Below, in pieces: positions 1 to 11,745 of a DNA stretch of 64,000 nucleotides. The stretch is from Acidobacteriota bacterium (GTDB lineage: Bacteria > Acidobacteriota > Blastocatellia > RBC074): contig JADJLO010000028.1 in assembly GCA_016710075.1 (NCBI GenBank), forward strand, positions 1-64,000, in the 5' to 3' direction. The translations under genes were made by a program, and so were the position numbers. The first letter of the stretch is position 1. The number at the start of each line of letters is the position of its first letter. Under the pieces are notes generated by a model that made no database searches, was not told where the DNA came from, and worked only from the letters and a program-made list of their open reading frames with translations.

Positions 1-19
1 TACTCCCGGTTTAAAACAC

Positions 20-1744
20 TTGATGAGAGACTCTATGCCTCAGTGCGAAACAGAAGGGGCCAATCTGGAGAGGCTGTCCGCTGAGACCCTGGTGGGGGCA
101 ATGGGGAGAATCCCGGTTGCGCCCGAATCGTGGATGCGTTTTATCGGGTTCGGCGCGGATGAGCGGTATTTCACGTATCGTCAGATATACGCAGAATCGA
201 TGCGTCGCGGGGCTCATCTGGCAGGGATGGGTTTGAAGAAAGGCGACCGCGTCGTGCTGATGATGGGTGAAGCCCATGAATTCCTCATGAGTTTTCTGGG
301 ATGTGTTCTTGCGGGAATCATTCCGGCGCCGATCTCCCCAATGGTTCCGACCAAAGGGGGAGAGCATTTTCTGGCCACGGCGGCTCGAATCATCGACGAT
401 GCCGGAGCGAGTGTGCTGCTGATCACGGAGTCGTCGAGGCCTGTAGCCGAAGAGATACTGCAGCGGTCAAGCGGTGAGGCGCGAATAGTCGGGGCGGAGA
501 CGGCATTTGCCGATGACCCGAAGCCATTCGAGCCGCCAGAGGTCGATCCCGAAGATATCTGCTTTTTGCAGTACACCTCGGGCAGCACGACGGCGCCCAG
601 AGGCGTGATAGTGACGCATGGCAATCTGATGGCGAACATCAGATCGTTTATGGGCCCTGCCGGATTGAATGTCGGCCCAGATGATGTGGGAATCAGCTGG
701 TTGCCGCTCTATCACGATATGGGTTTGATCGGACTGGTTCTGGGACCGGTGGTCTATATCGGGCCGCTGGTAATCATGGCGACGAGTTCTTTTGTCCGCG
801 AGCCGAGGAGCTGGCTGAGGTTGATCGACAAGCACCGCGCAACGATCACCTTCGCTCCCAATTTCGCATTTGCCCAGGTGATCAAGCGTCTTCGTGATCA
901 GGACCTTGAGACGCTCGATCTTAGCTGTCTGCGCGTGGCGGGCTGCGGCGCCGAGCCGATACATGCTCCGACGCTGAGAAGCTTCGCCGAACGCCTGGCG
1001 CCGGCAGGGTTTCGCTCCGAGGCGTTTTTGCCGAGTTACGGGCTGGCGGAATCGACTCTCGCAATCAGCATCCATAGAACGGGTCAGCCGCTGCGGACAG
1101 AAATGATCGATGCTCTTGAGCTGCGGCAGGGAAAGGCCATTCCGGCTAACGGCGCCGGCGATGAAGGCAGCGTCAAGGAGATTGTCTCCTGCGGATTTCC
1201 GCTCCCCGATCATCAACTGATCATAGTCGACGAGAATGGCCGGATTTTGCCTGAGCGTGAAATCGGAGAGATCGTTTTCAAGGGGCCGAGCGTCACACGG
1301 GGATATTACCAAAACCCTGAAGCAACCTCGGAATCATGGAAGGATGGATGGCTCTACACCGGCGACCTCGGTTTTTTGGCGGATGGCGAACTTTTTATTT
1401 GCGGTCGAAGCAAGGAGTTGATTATCATCCGCGGCGCCAACTACTATCCACAGGATCTGGAATGGATAGTGCGTGATCTCCCCGGCGTCAAGCGGGGAAA
1501 TGTCGCGGCATTCAGTGTCAATGAGGGTGGAGACGAGCTTCTGGTCATGATTGCAGAGGCCGACTTGAGAGAAGCGGCCGATCTGCGTCAGACAATCGCG
1601 ACACGGATTCTGGAGTCGGTCGGGCTTGAGGTCCACCGGGTTGTCCTTGTTCCTGCAGGAACTTTGATCAGGACAACAAGCGGAAAGTTACAGCGACGGA
1701 AGATGAGGCAGCTTTATCAGCAGGGAGAAATTGAAGAGCTGTAA
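20..1744 (+). CDS. Fatty acyl-AMP ligase (FAAL, FadD32-like)
   Basis: Predicted to activate a fatty acid as acyl-AMP and hand it to an acyl carrier protein. The 574 residues carry the ATP-binding loop YTSGSTTAPRGV (about 185-196), the FAAL signature SWLPLYHDMGLIG, YGLAEST, the YTGDLG hinge, a GRSKELIIIRGANYYPQD segment and a C-terminal TTSGKLQRRK with the expected catalytic lysine. HDMGLIG and NYYPQD are typical of FAALs rather than acyl-CoA ligases. The first codon is TTG at 20, or more likely ATG at 23. No clear ribosome site is visible and the frame is open to the window edge, so the true start may lie upstream. It heads a co-directional lipid cluster with a free ACP two genes downstream, which fits ACP loading. 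The fatty-acid substrate is unknown. Confidence 0.93.
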   Translation: MMRDSMPQCETEGANLERLSAETLVGAMGRIPVAPESWMRFIGFGADERYFTYRQIYAESMRRGAHLAGMGLKKGDRVVLMMGEAHEFLMSFLGCVLAGIIPAPISPMVPTKGGEHFLATAARIIDDAGASVLLITESSRPVAEEILQRSSGEARIVGAETAFADDPKPFEPPEVDPEDICFLQYTSGSTTAPRGVIVTHGNLMANIRSFMGPAGLNVGPDDVGISWLPLYHDMGLIGLVLGPVVYIGPLVIMATSSFVREPRSWLRLIDKHRATITFAPNFAFAQVIKRLRDQDLETLDLSCLRVAGCGAEPIHAPTLRSFAERLAPAGFRSEAFLPSYGLAESTLAISIHRTGQPLRTEMIDALELRQGKAIPANGAGDEGSVKEIVSCGFPLPDHQLIIVDENGRILPEREIGEIVFKGPSVTRGYYQNPEATSESWKDGWLYTGDLGFLADGELFICGRSKELIIIRGANYYPQDLEWIVRDLPGVKRGNVAAFSVNEGGDELLVMIAEADLREAADLRQTIATRILESVGLEVHRVVLVPAGTLIRTTSGKLQRRKMRQLYQQGEIEEL

Positions 1745-1752
1745 CCCCTGGA

Positions 1753-1781
1753 GTTCAAAGTTTAAAGTTTAAAGTTTAAAG
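1753..1781. repeat. AGTTTAA heptamer tract, single arm
   Basis: About four tandem heptamers of the AGTTTAA type lie between the FAAL stop and the methyltransferase start. The same unit recurs at 2664-2789, 35501-35546 and 62410-62554. No opposite arm is seen here. Confidence 0.7.
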
Positions 1782-1811
1782 ACGAGATTACGTGAAGGGA
1801 GTGGACCAGCA

Positions 1812-2660
1812 TTGTCAACAAAGGCAGATATTGCCGTTACCTACGACGTATCAAACGAGTTTTTCAACCTCTGGCTCGACAAGCGAAGGATTTATTCCTG
1901 CGCGCTGTTCGAAGGCACAGACGACCTGGAACAGGCTCAGTTCAACAAACTGAAATTCTTCCACGATAAGGCCCGGGTGACCCCGGACAAGCGCGTGCTC
2001 GATATTGTCTGCGGATGGGGCGGGTTGATGGAGTTTCTCGCGACCGAGATGGGCGTCAAGGATGTCAACGGAATCACCCTTTCCGAGGCCCAATACACCG
2101 CGATCAGAGAAAAAGCCGTTCCCGGGGTCTCAGCCGAGCTGGTCTCATACCTGGATTACAAGCCTCAGAAAAAATTTGACGCCGTGATCAGCATCGGGAT
2201 GTTTGAGCACATCGCGACACCGGAGCAGGTCCGGGGCGGCGAGAACATCAGAGTTTACAGAGACTATTTTCGGCGCGCATGGGAGTGGACGACTCCCGGC
2301 GCATGGTTCGGTCTTCAAAGCGTTACCGGAGCGCTGCTTCCCAGAAAGCGCGAGGATATACGGGATCTGGGCTGGGGAACGACCACGATTTTCCCGGGAG
2401 CGATCACGCCGCGGCCTGAAGCCATTCTCGCCGCCGTCAATCCGTACTGGGAGGTCATGGAGCTTTGGACCCGCCGCGAGCATTATGCAAAGACCACGGC
2501 CGCATGGCTCGATCGCCTGCAGCAGCACGAAGCGGAGATTCGCCAGCGCTGGGGCGACAAGACTTTCGAGGATTACGAGCGTTATCTTGGCGGGTGCGTC
2601 AAGGTTTTCGAGAAGGGATTTCAATCCCTGGCGCAGCTTGTCATGAGACGGATAGATTAA
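1812..2660 (+). CDS. CFA/mycolic-type SAM methyltransferase (cyclopropane synthase family)
   Basis: SAM-dependent methyltransferase of the cyclopropane-fatty-acid synthase / mycolic acid CmaA family, which adds a methylene or methyl group to a double bond. The 282 residues show YSCALFEG near the N-terminus, the SAM loop LDIVCGWGG (usually LDIGCGWGG), SIGMFEHIA, and a C-terminal HYAKT...YLGGC segment as in mycobacterial CmaA/MmaA enzymes. The length is close to the mycobacterial enzymes that act on ACP-bound chains and shorter than E. coli Cfa. The start is TTG at 1812, about ten bases after a GGGAG. It lies between an acyl-AMP ligase and an ACP, so an acyl-ACP substrate is a reasonable inference. 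A phospholipid substrate, as for E. coli Cfa, is the alternative. Confidence 0.88.
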   Translation: MSTKADIAVTYDVSNEFFNLWLDKRRIYSCALFEGTDDLEQAQFNKLKFFHDKARVTPDKRVLDIVCGWGGLMEFLATEMGVKDVNGITLSEAQYTAIREKAVPGVSAELVSYLDYKPQKKFDAVISIGMFEHIATPEQVRGGENIRVYRDYFRRAWEWTTPGAWFGLQSVTGALLPRKREDIRDLGWGTTTIFPGAITPRPEAILAAVNPYWEVMELWTRREHYAKTTAAWLDRLQQHEAEIRQRWGDKTFEDYERYLGGCVKVFEKGFQSLAQLVMRRID

Positions 2661-2663
2661 AAG

Positions 2664-2789
2664 AAGTTCAAAGTTTAAAGTTTAAAGTTTAAAGACGTTT
2701 TTCCAAATAGACTGATTACATCCATTTGCAAAACGCTGCTCATGGTAAATCTCTTTAAACTTTGAACTTTAAACTTTAAACTTTGAACT
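2664..2789. repeat. Inverted pair of AGTTTAA heptamer arms
   Basis: Left arm 2664-2694 and right arm 2753-2789 are reverse complements made of AGTTTAA / AGTTCAA heptamers, separated by about 58 unique bases. The transcript could form a hairpin of more than 30 bp. The pair fills the gap between the methyltransferase and ACP genes. Confidence 0.85.
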
Positions 2790-2811
2790 CGCTAACTTTT
2801 GGAGGATGACA

Positions 2812-3051
2812 GTGACTGATGAAGAGGTTTTGGGTTTGATCAAGGAGGCTCTGGAGTATTCGGCGCCGGAGCACGCCAATGTCAAGATGAGCATGGAGAG
2901 CACACTGGGCGAGCTTGGGATTAATTCAATCACGGCCCTTGAGATCGCCGGTTATATTGAAGACAAATTGAACATCAAGCTGCCGGATGATGAACTGGCG
3001 CCGATCAACACGATCGGCGGACTGGCGGAGCTGATCCGCCGGCAGATCTAG
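2812..3051 (+). CDS. Acyl carrier protein
   Basis: Small acidic carrier protein of about 79 residues with the four-helix ACP pattern. The phosphopantetheine site reads GINSIT instead of the usual DSL: the serine (about residue 39) is kept, and Asn replaces Asp. GGAGG at 2801-2805 touches an ATG at 2806 but sits six bases before a GTG at 2812, so the GTG is the better start. It lies between a methyltransferase and an acyl-ACP desaturase and downstream of a FAAL, so it probably carries the chain worked on by this cluster, as AcpM or JamC-type ACPs do. It is unlikely to be the housekeeping AcpP because of its context and the altered motif. Confidence 0.9.
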   Translation: MTDEEVLGLIKEALEYSAPEHANVKMSMESTLGELGINSITALEIAGYIEDKLNIKLPDDELAPINTIGGLAELIRRQI

Positions 3052-3081
3052 AAGGCGAAGCAGAAGAACCTGGAGGTGAGA

Positions 3082-3948
3082 ATGAGCGCAACCAATACGC
3101 AACGCGAGAAGATGTATCGGGCATACTGCGAATATTTCGACACGGCGGAAAAGAAGCGTCGCTGGAATCCATTCACCGACGTGCCGTGGGAGAAGCACGA
3201 TCCATCGCTCAATACTGAAGAGGACGCCGTTTGTCTTGAGACATTCTGTGGTGTGGAGTTGTATGTTCCCGACTACACATCGAATGCATTCAATATGACG
3301 AGAAATCTTTTTGGAGCGGCGTGGTTTGAGGCGAGCTGGGGTTACGAGGAGTCCAAGCATGCTCTGGTTTATCGAGAGTATCTGATTCGATCGGGACTGC
3401 GGACCGAGGAGCAGTATGCGGAATTCGAAAGCCAGGTCCTGGGCAAGGTCTGGCAGCTTCCGTTCGAGACGCGGCGCCGGATGAACTGCTACGGTGCGCT
3501 GCAGGAGGCGGCCACATATCTGATCTATGCCGTGCAGCGCGATAAAGCGAAGCTCAACGGCAATGAGCTGCTTGAGAAGGTCTACTTCCTGGTGAGCAGG
3601 GATGAGGCGGCTCACAGGGGCTTTTATCAGAAGATTCTCCAGTTCGAGCTCGATGAAGATCGCGAAGGCGCGCTGGCGGATCTGGCACACGTTGTCTTCA
3701 ATTTTCACATGCCCGGCATCGGGTTGATCCCGGAATACGATGACCGGTTGAAAGTCGATGGCGTCGGCATCACGCCCCAATACTTCCTCCAGAACGCCGT
3801 TTTCCCGATGTTGAAAGTTCTCGGCACCAGCCGCACTGAGTTGTTGAAATACTATCGCCGTTCACAGGCCGAAGAGGCTGCCAAAGGCGCAAAAGAAGTA
3901 GTTCCGGTTGAAAGTGTTGGAGCAGAGCCTTCTCTGGCGATTTCCTGA
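3082..3948 (+). CDS. Ferritin-like diiron acyl-ACP desaturase family protein
   Basis: Soluble di-iron enzyme of the plant stearoyl-ACP desaturase / mycobacterial DesA type (FA_desaturase_2). All six expected iron ligands can be placed: Glu59 in VELYVPDY, Glu90 and His93 in EESKH, Glu142 in LQEAATY, Glu175 and His178 in DEAAH. The family uses O2 and reduced ferredoxin to desaturate, or sometimes hydroxylate, an ACP-bound chain. A GTG at 3076 is in frame, but GGAGG at 3072-3076 lies five bases before ATG 3082, which is preferred. The ACP stops 30 bases upstream, so enzyme and carrier are probably co-transcribed. No membrane segment is seen. The position of the double bond cannot be read from sequence, and an oxygenase role is possible. 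Confidence 0.85.
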   Translation: MSATNTQREKMYRAYCEYFDTAEKKRRWNPFTDVPWEKHDPSLNTEEDAVCLETFCGVELYVPDYTSNAFNMTRNLFGAAWFEASWGYEESKHALVYREYLIRSGLRTEEQYAEFESQVLGKVWQLPFETRRRMNCYGALQEAATYLIYAVQRDKAKLNGNELLEKVYFLVSRDEAAHRGFYQKILQFELDEDREGALADLAHVVFNFHMPGIGLIPEYDDRLKVDGVGITPQYFLQNAVFPMLKVLGTSRTELLKYYRRSQAEEAAKGAKEVVPVESVGAEPSLAIS

Positions 3949-3985
3949 GGTGCAGGGGGCTTCTTGAAAAGCGCTGAAATGGAGA

Positions 3986-4924
3986 TTGTCGAGATTGGAA
4001 TCAGCCAGGCAAAAGATCGCCATTGAGACGGCCGACGGGCGAAAGCTGGCCGCGTGCTGGTGGCCGGGAGCACAGGCGGCGGAGCGGAGCATCGTATTCA
4101 TACCGGCGCTTGCCGCTCCGCAGGAGTATCTGCATTTCTTCGCCTCACATCTGGCTCGGCGCGGATGGGGTGTTTTGACATTCGATTATCGCAGCGTGGG
4201 TGCATCGCAGGATGCTGCGGCCGATTCTTCCGTCACGCTGGACGACTGGGTGAATCTCGATCTTCCGGCTGCCGTATCGGAGGTGAAGCGGCGAGCGAAT
4301 CCGAAGTTCATGGCGGCCGTTGCTCACAGCATCGGCGGTCAACTTCTGGGCCAGAGCCCGATTCGCCACGATCTCAACGGGGCATTGTTCATTTCGGCTC
4401 AACGCGGGATCCCGAAACATTATCAGGGCGTCGGGCGGCTCCGCATTGAATATGCCTATCTGCTCTTCCCGATTATCATTCGATTGTTGGGGCGATTGCC
4501 TGTTTCATCGTTCACTTTACCCACCGCCTGTTCTGGCCGGGCGGTCAGACAGTGGGTCAGATGGGGGCGAAGCGGAGTTTTTACCGACACCAACAAGGCG
4601 AATGTCGAGGAGCGATTCTCGGATTACCGTGGGCAGTTGACGGCGGTCGCGATTGCCGATGACCAATATTACGCGCCCGTTGGAGCAGTCGAGGCGCTGA
4701 CGCAAATGTATCGGAACGCCGGGTTGCAACGCGAACTGGTCAGCCCCCGGGATTACGGAGTCGAGGCGATAGGTCATTTCGGTTTCTTTCATCGCCATAC
4801 ACCGCGCGAATTGTGGGACAAGAGCGAAGCATGGCTTCGCGAAATGGAGAAAAGATTACGAAATAAACGAATCAGGAATGCAGAATGTAGAATGCAGGCA
4901 GAATGTAGAATGCAGAATTGTTAG
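3986..4924 (+). CDS. Alpha/beta hydrolase, C-terminus run into a repeat
   Basis: Alpha/beta-hydrolase of the YheT/serine aminopeptidase type. The nucleophile elbow is AHSIGG (GxSxG-like), and an acid and a late histidine (GHFGFF) follow. The substrate is unknown. In this lipid cluster it could be a thioesterase or lipase that frees or transfers a chain. The start is TTG at 3986 or TTG at 3995, the second being better spaced from GGAG at 3981. From about residue 290 the protein is encoded by the left arm of an inverted repeat and becomes repetitive (RNAECRMQ twice), so the native stop was probably displaced by that element. Confidence 0.75.
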   Translation: MSRLESARQKIAIETADGRKLAACWWPGAQAAERSIVFIPALAAPQEYLHFFASHLARRGWGVLTFDYRSVGASQDAAADSSVTLDDWVNLDLPAAVSEVKRRANPKFMAAVAHSIGGQLLGQSPIRHDLNGALFISAQRGIPKHYQGVGRLRIEYAYLLFPIIIRLLGRLPVSSFTLPTACSGRAVRQWVRWGRSGVFTDTNKANVEERFSDYRGQLTAVAIADDQYYAPVGAVEALTQMYRNAGLQRELVSPRDYGVEAIGHFGFFHRHTPRELWDKSEAWLREMEKRLRNKRIRNAECRMQAECRMQNC

Positions 4925-5064
4925 AATGACCAGGAAAACTCAGTGGCTTAAACAGGTTGAATTGATTTTTCCCATGCAGAATTCTGCATTCTGAATTCTA
5001 CATGTCTCATTCTTCATTCTCCATTCTGAATTCCTGATTCGTCTGTTTCGTAATCTTATTTTCC
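4850..5064. repeat. Composite inverted repeat (GAATGNA heptamers plus GATTACGAAA end)
   Basis: Left arm about 4850-4920 and right arm about 4974-5064 are reverse complements. Each begins at its outer end with a GATTACGAAANANACGAATCAGG segment and continues inward with GAATGNA heptamers. The loop is about 50 bases. The outer segment matches the unit that stands alone at 11628-11729 and 37566-37754, so two repeat families are joined here. The left arm overlaps the end of the hydrolase gene. Confidence 0.85.
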
Positions 5065-5077
5065 TGAAAGCAAGAGG

Positions 5078-7840
<2,763 letters not shown>

Positions 7841-7866
7841 GTTCGAGAGTGGAGTAAGGAGTTTCA

Positions 7867-10800
7867 ATGCAAAGAACAGGTACAAGGTTTTTCTGGATAC
7901 TGGCGGTATCGGTAATAACGGTTTTATGTCTGACCCTGACTGAAACTAAGGCTCAAACGGTGACCAGTGGCGCCATCAGAGGGATTGTTTATGAAGTCGG
8001 AACTAAAGCTCCGATTCCCGGGGCCACGGTTACCGTAACGAATCAGGATACCGGTCTCATCCGCACTGCGCTGACAGACGCCGGCGGTGAGTATTTCATC
8101 AAGATGCTGCCCGTGGGAATCTATACGGTGAATGGCGCAAGGCAGGATTTCGAACCGGTTCTGACATCGACAACAAACATACCCGTCAGGATTCTTGATC
8201 CTAGCATTGTCACACCTCCCCCGATTGAGTTGCGCCGCGTTGGAACGCCGGGTGTCGTCGCCCAGACGCCGCCAACCACGACGCCGGGAGGTCAGGCAGT
8301 CTCCGTCACTGAATCGGAGCAGCTGGTCAACACATCGAACGCCAGCAGGACGCAGCATTTCGATTTGCGCCAGATTCAGGCATTGCCGCTCCCCGGGATT
8401 CGTTCCTTCGATGATCTGGCATTTCTTTCACCCGGTGTCGCAGCGCCTCCTCTGGCAATAGGATCAGTCGTCGGACCGGGAGTCGGCGCCGGTGTCGGCA
8501 CATCCGGACAGTTTGCGGTCAACGGCATTCGCAGCCGTGCAAACAACTTCACGATTGACGGTTCGGACAATAACGATGATGACATCGGCGTCAGGCGCCA
8601 GGGGTTTACCTCGCTCATCCCGCAATCCATCGAAAGCATGCAGGCTGTGCAGATCACGACGCTTCTGCCTGAGCCGCAGCTCGGACGAAACATGGGCGCC
8701 CAGATCAATGGCGTTTCCCGCTCGGGCGGAAAAAGCTTTCATGGCACGCTCTACGGGTTTTTCACCGACAGCAGTCTTAAAGCCCGCGACACATTCGATC
8801 TGACCGGCGGCCCGGCGACATACCCGCTCAAGCGGGCTGACGGCACGGCCGTGACCATCGGGCGTCTGACCACAGCCGGGCAGCTTGTGGATGTCAGGCC
8901 GCTTGCTCCGGCAAATCCGTTGGCGGAAAGAGTCCCTTCACGCGAGGTCAATACGGTCTCGTCCTCGGCGGACCGGTGGTCAAGGACTGGACTCACTTCT
9001 TCTTCTCTTACGAGCGCCAGGATATCAATGCGAGCAGAGAGTCACACTTCGCCGTTCCCACTGTCGCTCATCGAGGGCTCTTTAGCAGCGGCGAGTCCGG
9101 GCTTCTGGACAGCCAGAGGAATCCGGTCTATCCAACTTCGACTGCAGGCAATGCATTTCTGAGCCTCTACCCGTTTCCGAATAATCCGGCCGGCCCATAC
9201 GGACCGGCGACTTTCACGCAGGTTCTTCCCGCGGGCGCGGACGGCAACATCTTCTCATTCAAGCTCGATCAGAACGTCAACGCTTTTGGCCAAAGACATC
9301 TGCTGAGTGGGCGATACAACTTCACCAACGACAACACGGTTCTGCCCGTCACCGGTGAGGCGTTGTTTTCGTCCCTGCGCGCCAGAGTGCGGACGCAGAA
9401 CGTCTCCATTCTCTTTGACAGCCCCATTTCCGCGAGAGCAGCCAATCAGTTCCGGCTTTCATACGGCCGGACGTCGCTTGGATTTCAGGAAACGCGCAAT
9501 CCCTTCCTTCTGCCTGGCGGTAATGGCCTGACCAATCCAAAGGAAAAGGCGTACCTGCTCAACGCGCCCTATATCTACAATGCTTCCACTGCTGCGGGCT
9601 CTCAGTTTCAGATTGTCGACGGCTTCGACACCGAGAGATTGACCGGACCTCTCGGCCAGATTGCGGTGACGGGCTACAGCCCGATCGGCGTGGATGTCTT
9701 CAATTTTCCGCAATCGAGGACAAATAACACCTATCAGATAGCCGATACGTTCATCTACGACATATCGAAGCACAGGATCTCAGCGGGCTTCGACATTCGC
9801 CGGACGGAGCTCAACAGTTATCTTGATAGAAACTTTCGTCCGCTGGCGACCTTCAACGGTGCCCAGGATGTGGCGAAGCTGATCAATCCTACGGGACCTA
9901 CCATCAATCCCCAGGGGTTTTACTTTGGCAGGGATTACCTTGCGGTCGGCGCTCCGACGGGATTCTTCCAGACCTTCTCCAGTGGTGCACCCGATTCCAC
10001 AATCGGTTTGAGATACTGGCAGCACAATCTGTTTTTCGGAGATCAGATTCGCATCCGTCCCAACTTTACCCTGACGCTGGGGCTGCGTTATGAACTAAAT
10101 ACTGTTCCCGGGGAGGCCAATCGCAGGATAGAAAACTCCTTCAACTCTCCAGATGTCAAACAGTTCATCGCGATCGAGAGAGAGCTGACCAGATCAGTAT
10201 TCGGACGAAGCGTCTCGGGGCTCGAGAATTTTCTCTCCGGCCGCTTCAAGATCTATCAGACGGATGCTAATAACGTTGCACCCCACTTTGCCTTCGCCTG
10301 GGACCCATTCAAAACCGGCAAGACTTCAATCCGTGGCGGTTACAGCCTCTACTACGACCAGATTCTCGGTTCGGTCATCAGCCAGTCGCGAAATGTCTTC
10401 CCGAATTTCCTGACGGTCAATTTCGGCGGCTACAATCCTGACTGCAAGACAAATCCGTCGGGCTGCATCCAGACTCTTTTCCATCGCCTTGTTGCCCAGA
10501 ATCCGTCATTTACCTTTGCCAAGCCGGGTACACTCAACCAATACAATTCGTCGTTGGGCAGTATTCCCCTGGCGGCTATCACCGCGTCTTTGCTTACGAA
10601 TGTGACGACGGGACCGGGATTTATCCTGCCGGACGCCAAGTTGCAGACTCCGTATTCCCAGCATTGGGGATTGACGGTCGAGAGGGAATTATGGAGAGAT
10701 TTCCTTCTCTCGGTTGGTTATGTTGGAACCAAGGGCACGAAGCTGCTTCGCATGGCGACCCCGAATCTGGGGCCTAACTCGATAGCATACGTCAGCAGCA

Positions 10801-11606
10801 TTCTTTCAGAGCAGCCTTTCCCCAATGCTCCGAGCGCGCGGTTCCCGTCGTTCTTCGGAATCAATGTTCCACCCAGCAGATCTAACCTGATCCCCGATTT
10901 CAGGCCATTTCCGCTGCTTGGATCATTCACATCGATTGAGTCGGATGCCAATTCGAATTACCACAGCCTCCAGGTTCAGCTCAACAAGCGGTTCGCCAAA
11001 GGCCTTCAGTTCACGACCGCCTACACCTGGTCGCACGCTATCGACGAAGTCTCGGATCTGTTTGACCTGGCGGGTGCGCCCGCACTGCCTCAGGACAGCT
11101 ATAAACGCAGCGCCGAACGCGGAGACGCCAACTTCGACGTTCGCCACAGGTTCGTTTACAGCTTCGTCTGGGATCTGCCGGGCTTTAGCAGCAAGAACTT
11201 CTTGACAGGCGGCTGGCAGCTTTCCAGCATCGGGACATATCAGACCGCGCAGCCGTATTCGGTATTGTTCTGCTGCGACATCAATCGCGACGGCAATGCT
11301 TCCGACAGGATCAGCTTCCTCAATTCAACCGGAGCCGATCCCGGTTCCGCTCCGCGCAATACTTTCAGGGCGCAACGCACCTCTTTCATCAACCTGTCGG
11401 TCAACAAGATCTTCAAAATCGGTGAAGTCAACAAACTGGAGATTCGCACTGAATTCTTCAATCTCTTCAACCAGGTTAATTACGGCATCCCTGTCAACAG
11501 ACTCTTCTACGGTAATGTCGGTATTGAGCCTCTTACTCAGAAGAACTACTACGATACAAGGGTGCCGGCTCGTACAATCCAGTTCGCTCTGAGGTACAGC
11601 TTCTAA
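7867..11606 (+). CDS. TonB-dependent receptor, Oar-like, with internal frameshift
   Basis: Outer-membrane receptor of about 1,245 residues typical of acidobacteria. It has a signal peptide (1-31, ending TKAQ), a carboxypeptidase-regulatory beta-sandwich (about 35-110), a plug region with VNGIRSRANNFTIDG, a 22-strand-type barrel with PVVKDWTHFFFSYE, and the terminal phenylalanine of FALRYSF. The reading frame changes once, between about 8911 and 8936: upstream the frame reads ANPLAERV, then SPFTRGQYG continues one frame back, consistent with one missing base. Both halves are otherwise intact, so sequence error and recent mutation are both possible. Such receptors import polymers or siderophores by TonB energy; the ligand cannot be told. 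It starts 26 bases after the lipid fusion gene. Confidence 0.88.
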
Positions 11607-11627
11607 ACTAAAACAGAAGAAGAAAGA

Positions 11628-11729
11628 CAGATTACGAAACAGACGAAAAAAACGAAACAGACGAAAAATCACGCGGTCAATGTGCCGAAGGTTTTTGCGT
11701 TTGTTTTTATTTCGTCTGTTTTGTTACTG
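11628..11729. repeat. Inverted repeat of the GAAACAGACGAAA unit
   Basis: Left arm 11628-11670 (GATTACGAAACAGACGAAAA and a second copy) and right arm 11692-11729 (TTTTATTTCGTCTGTTTTG) are reverse complements with a loop of about 21 bases. The outer flanks are A/G-rich on the left and T/C-rich on the right, extending the stem. It sits between two convergent genes and could end transcription in both directions. Confidence 0.8.
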
Positions 11730-11745
11730 TTTTCTTTTCTTTTCT

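Noticed and set aside
467..1312. 281-codon open frame antisense to the FAAL
   Set aside because: No domain, repetitive charged composition, full overlap with a conserved gene.
2753..2789. Ordinary Rho-independent terminator
   Set aside because: The arms are A/T-rich tandem heptamers with a 58-base loop and no GC-rich stem or T-run, so the repeat explanation is better, though a terminator effect cannot be excluded.
8976..11606. Separate second TonB receptor gene
   Set aside because: Its N-terminus lacks signal and plug, and continues the upstream frame's barrel; it is the second part of one frameshifted gene.
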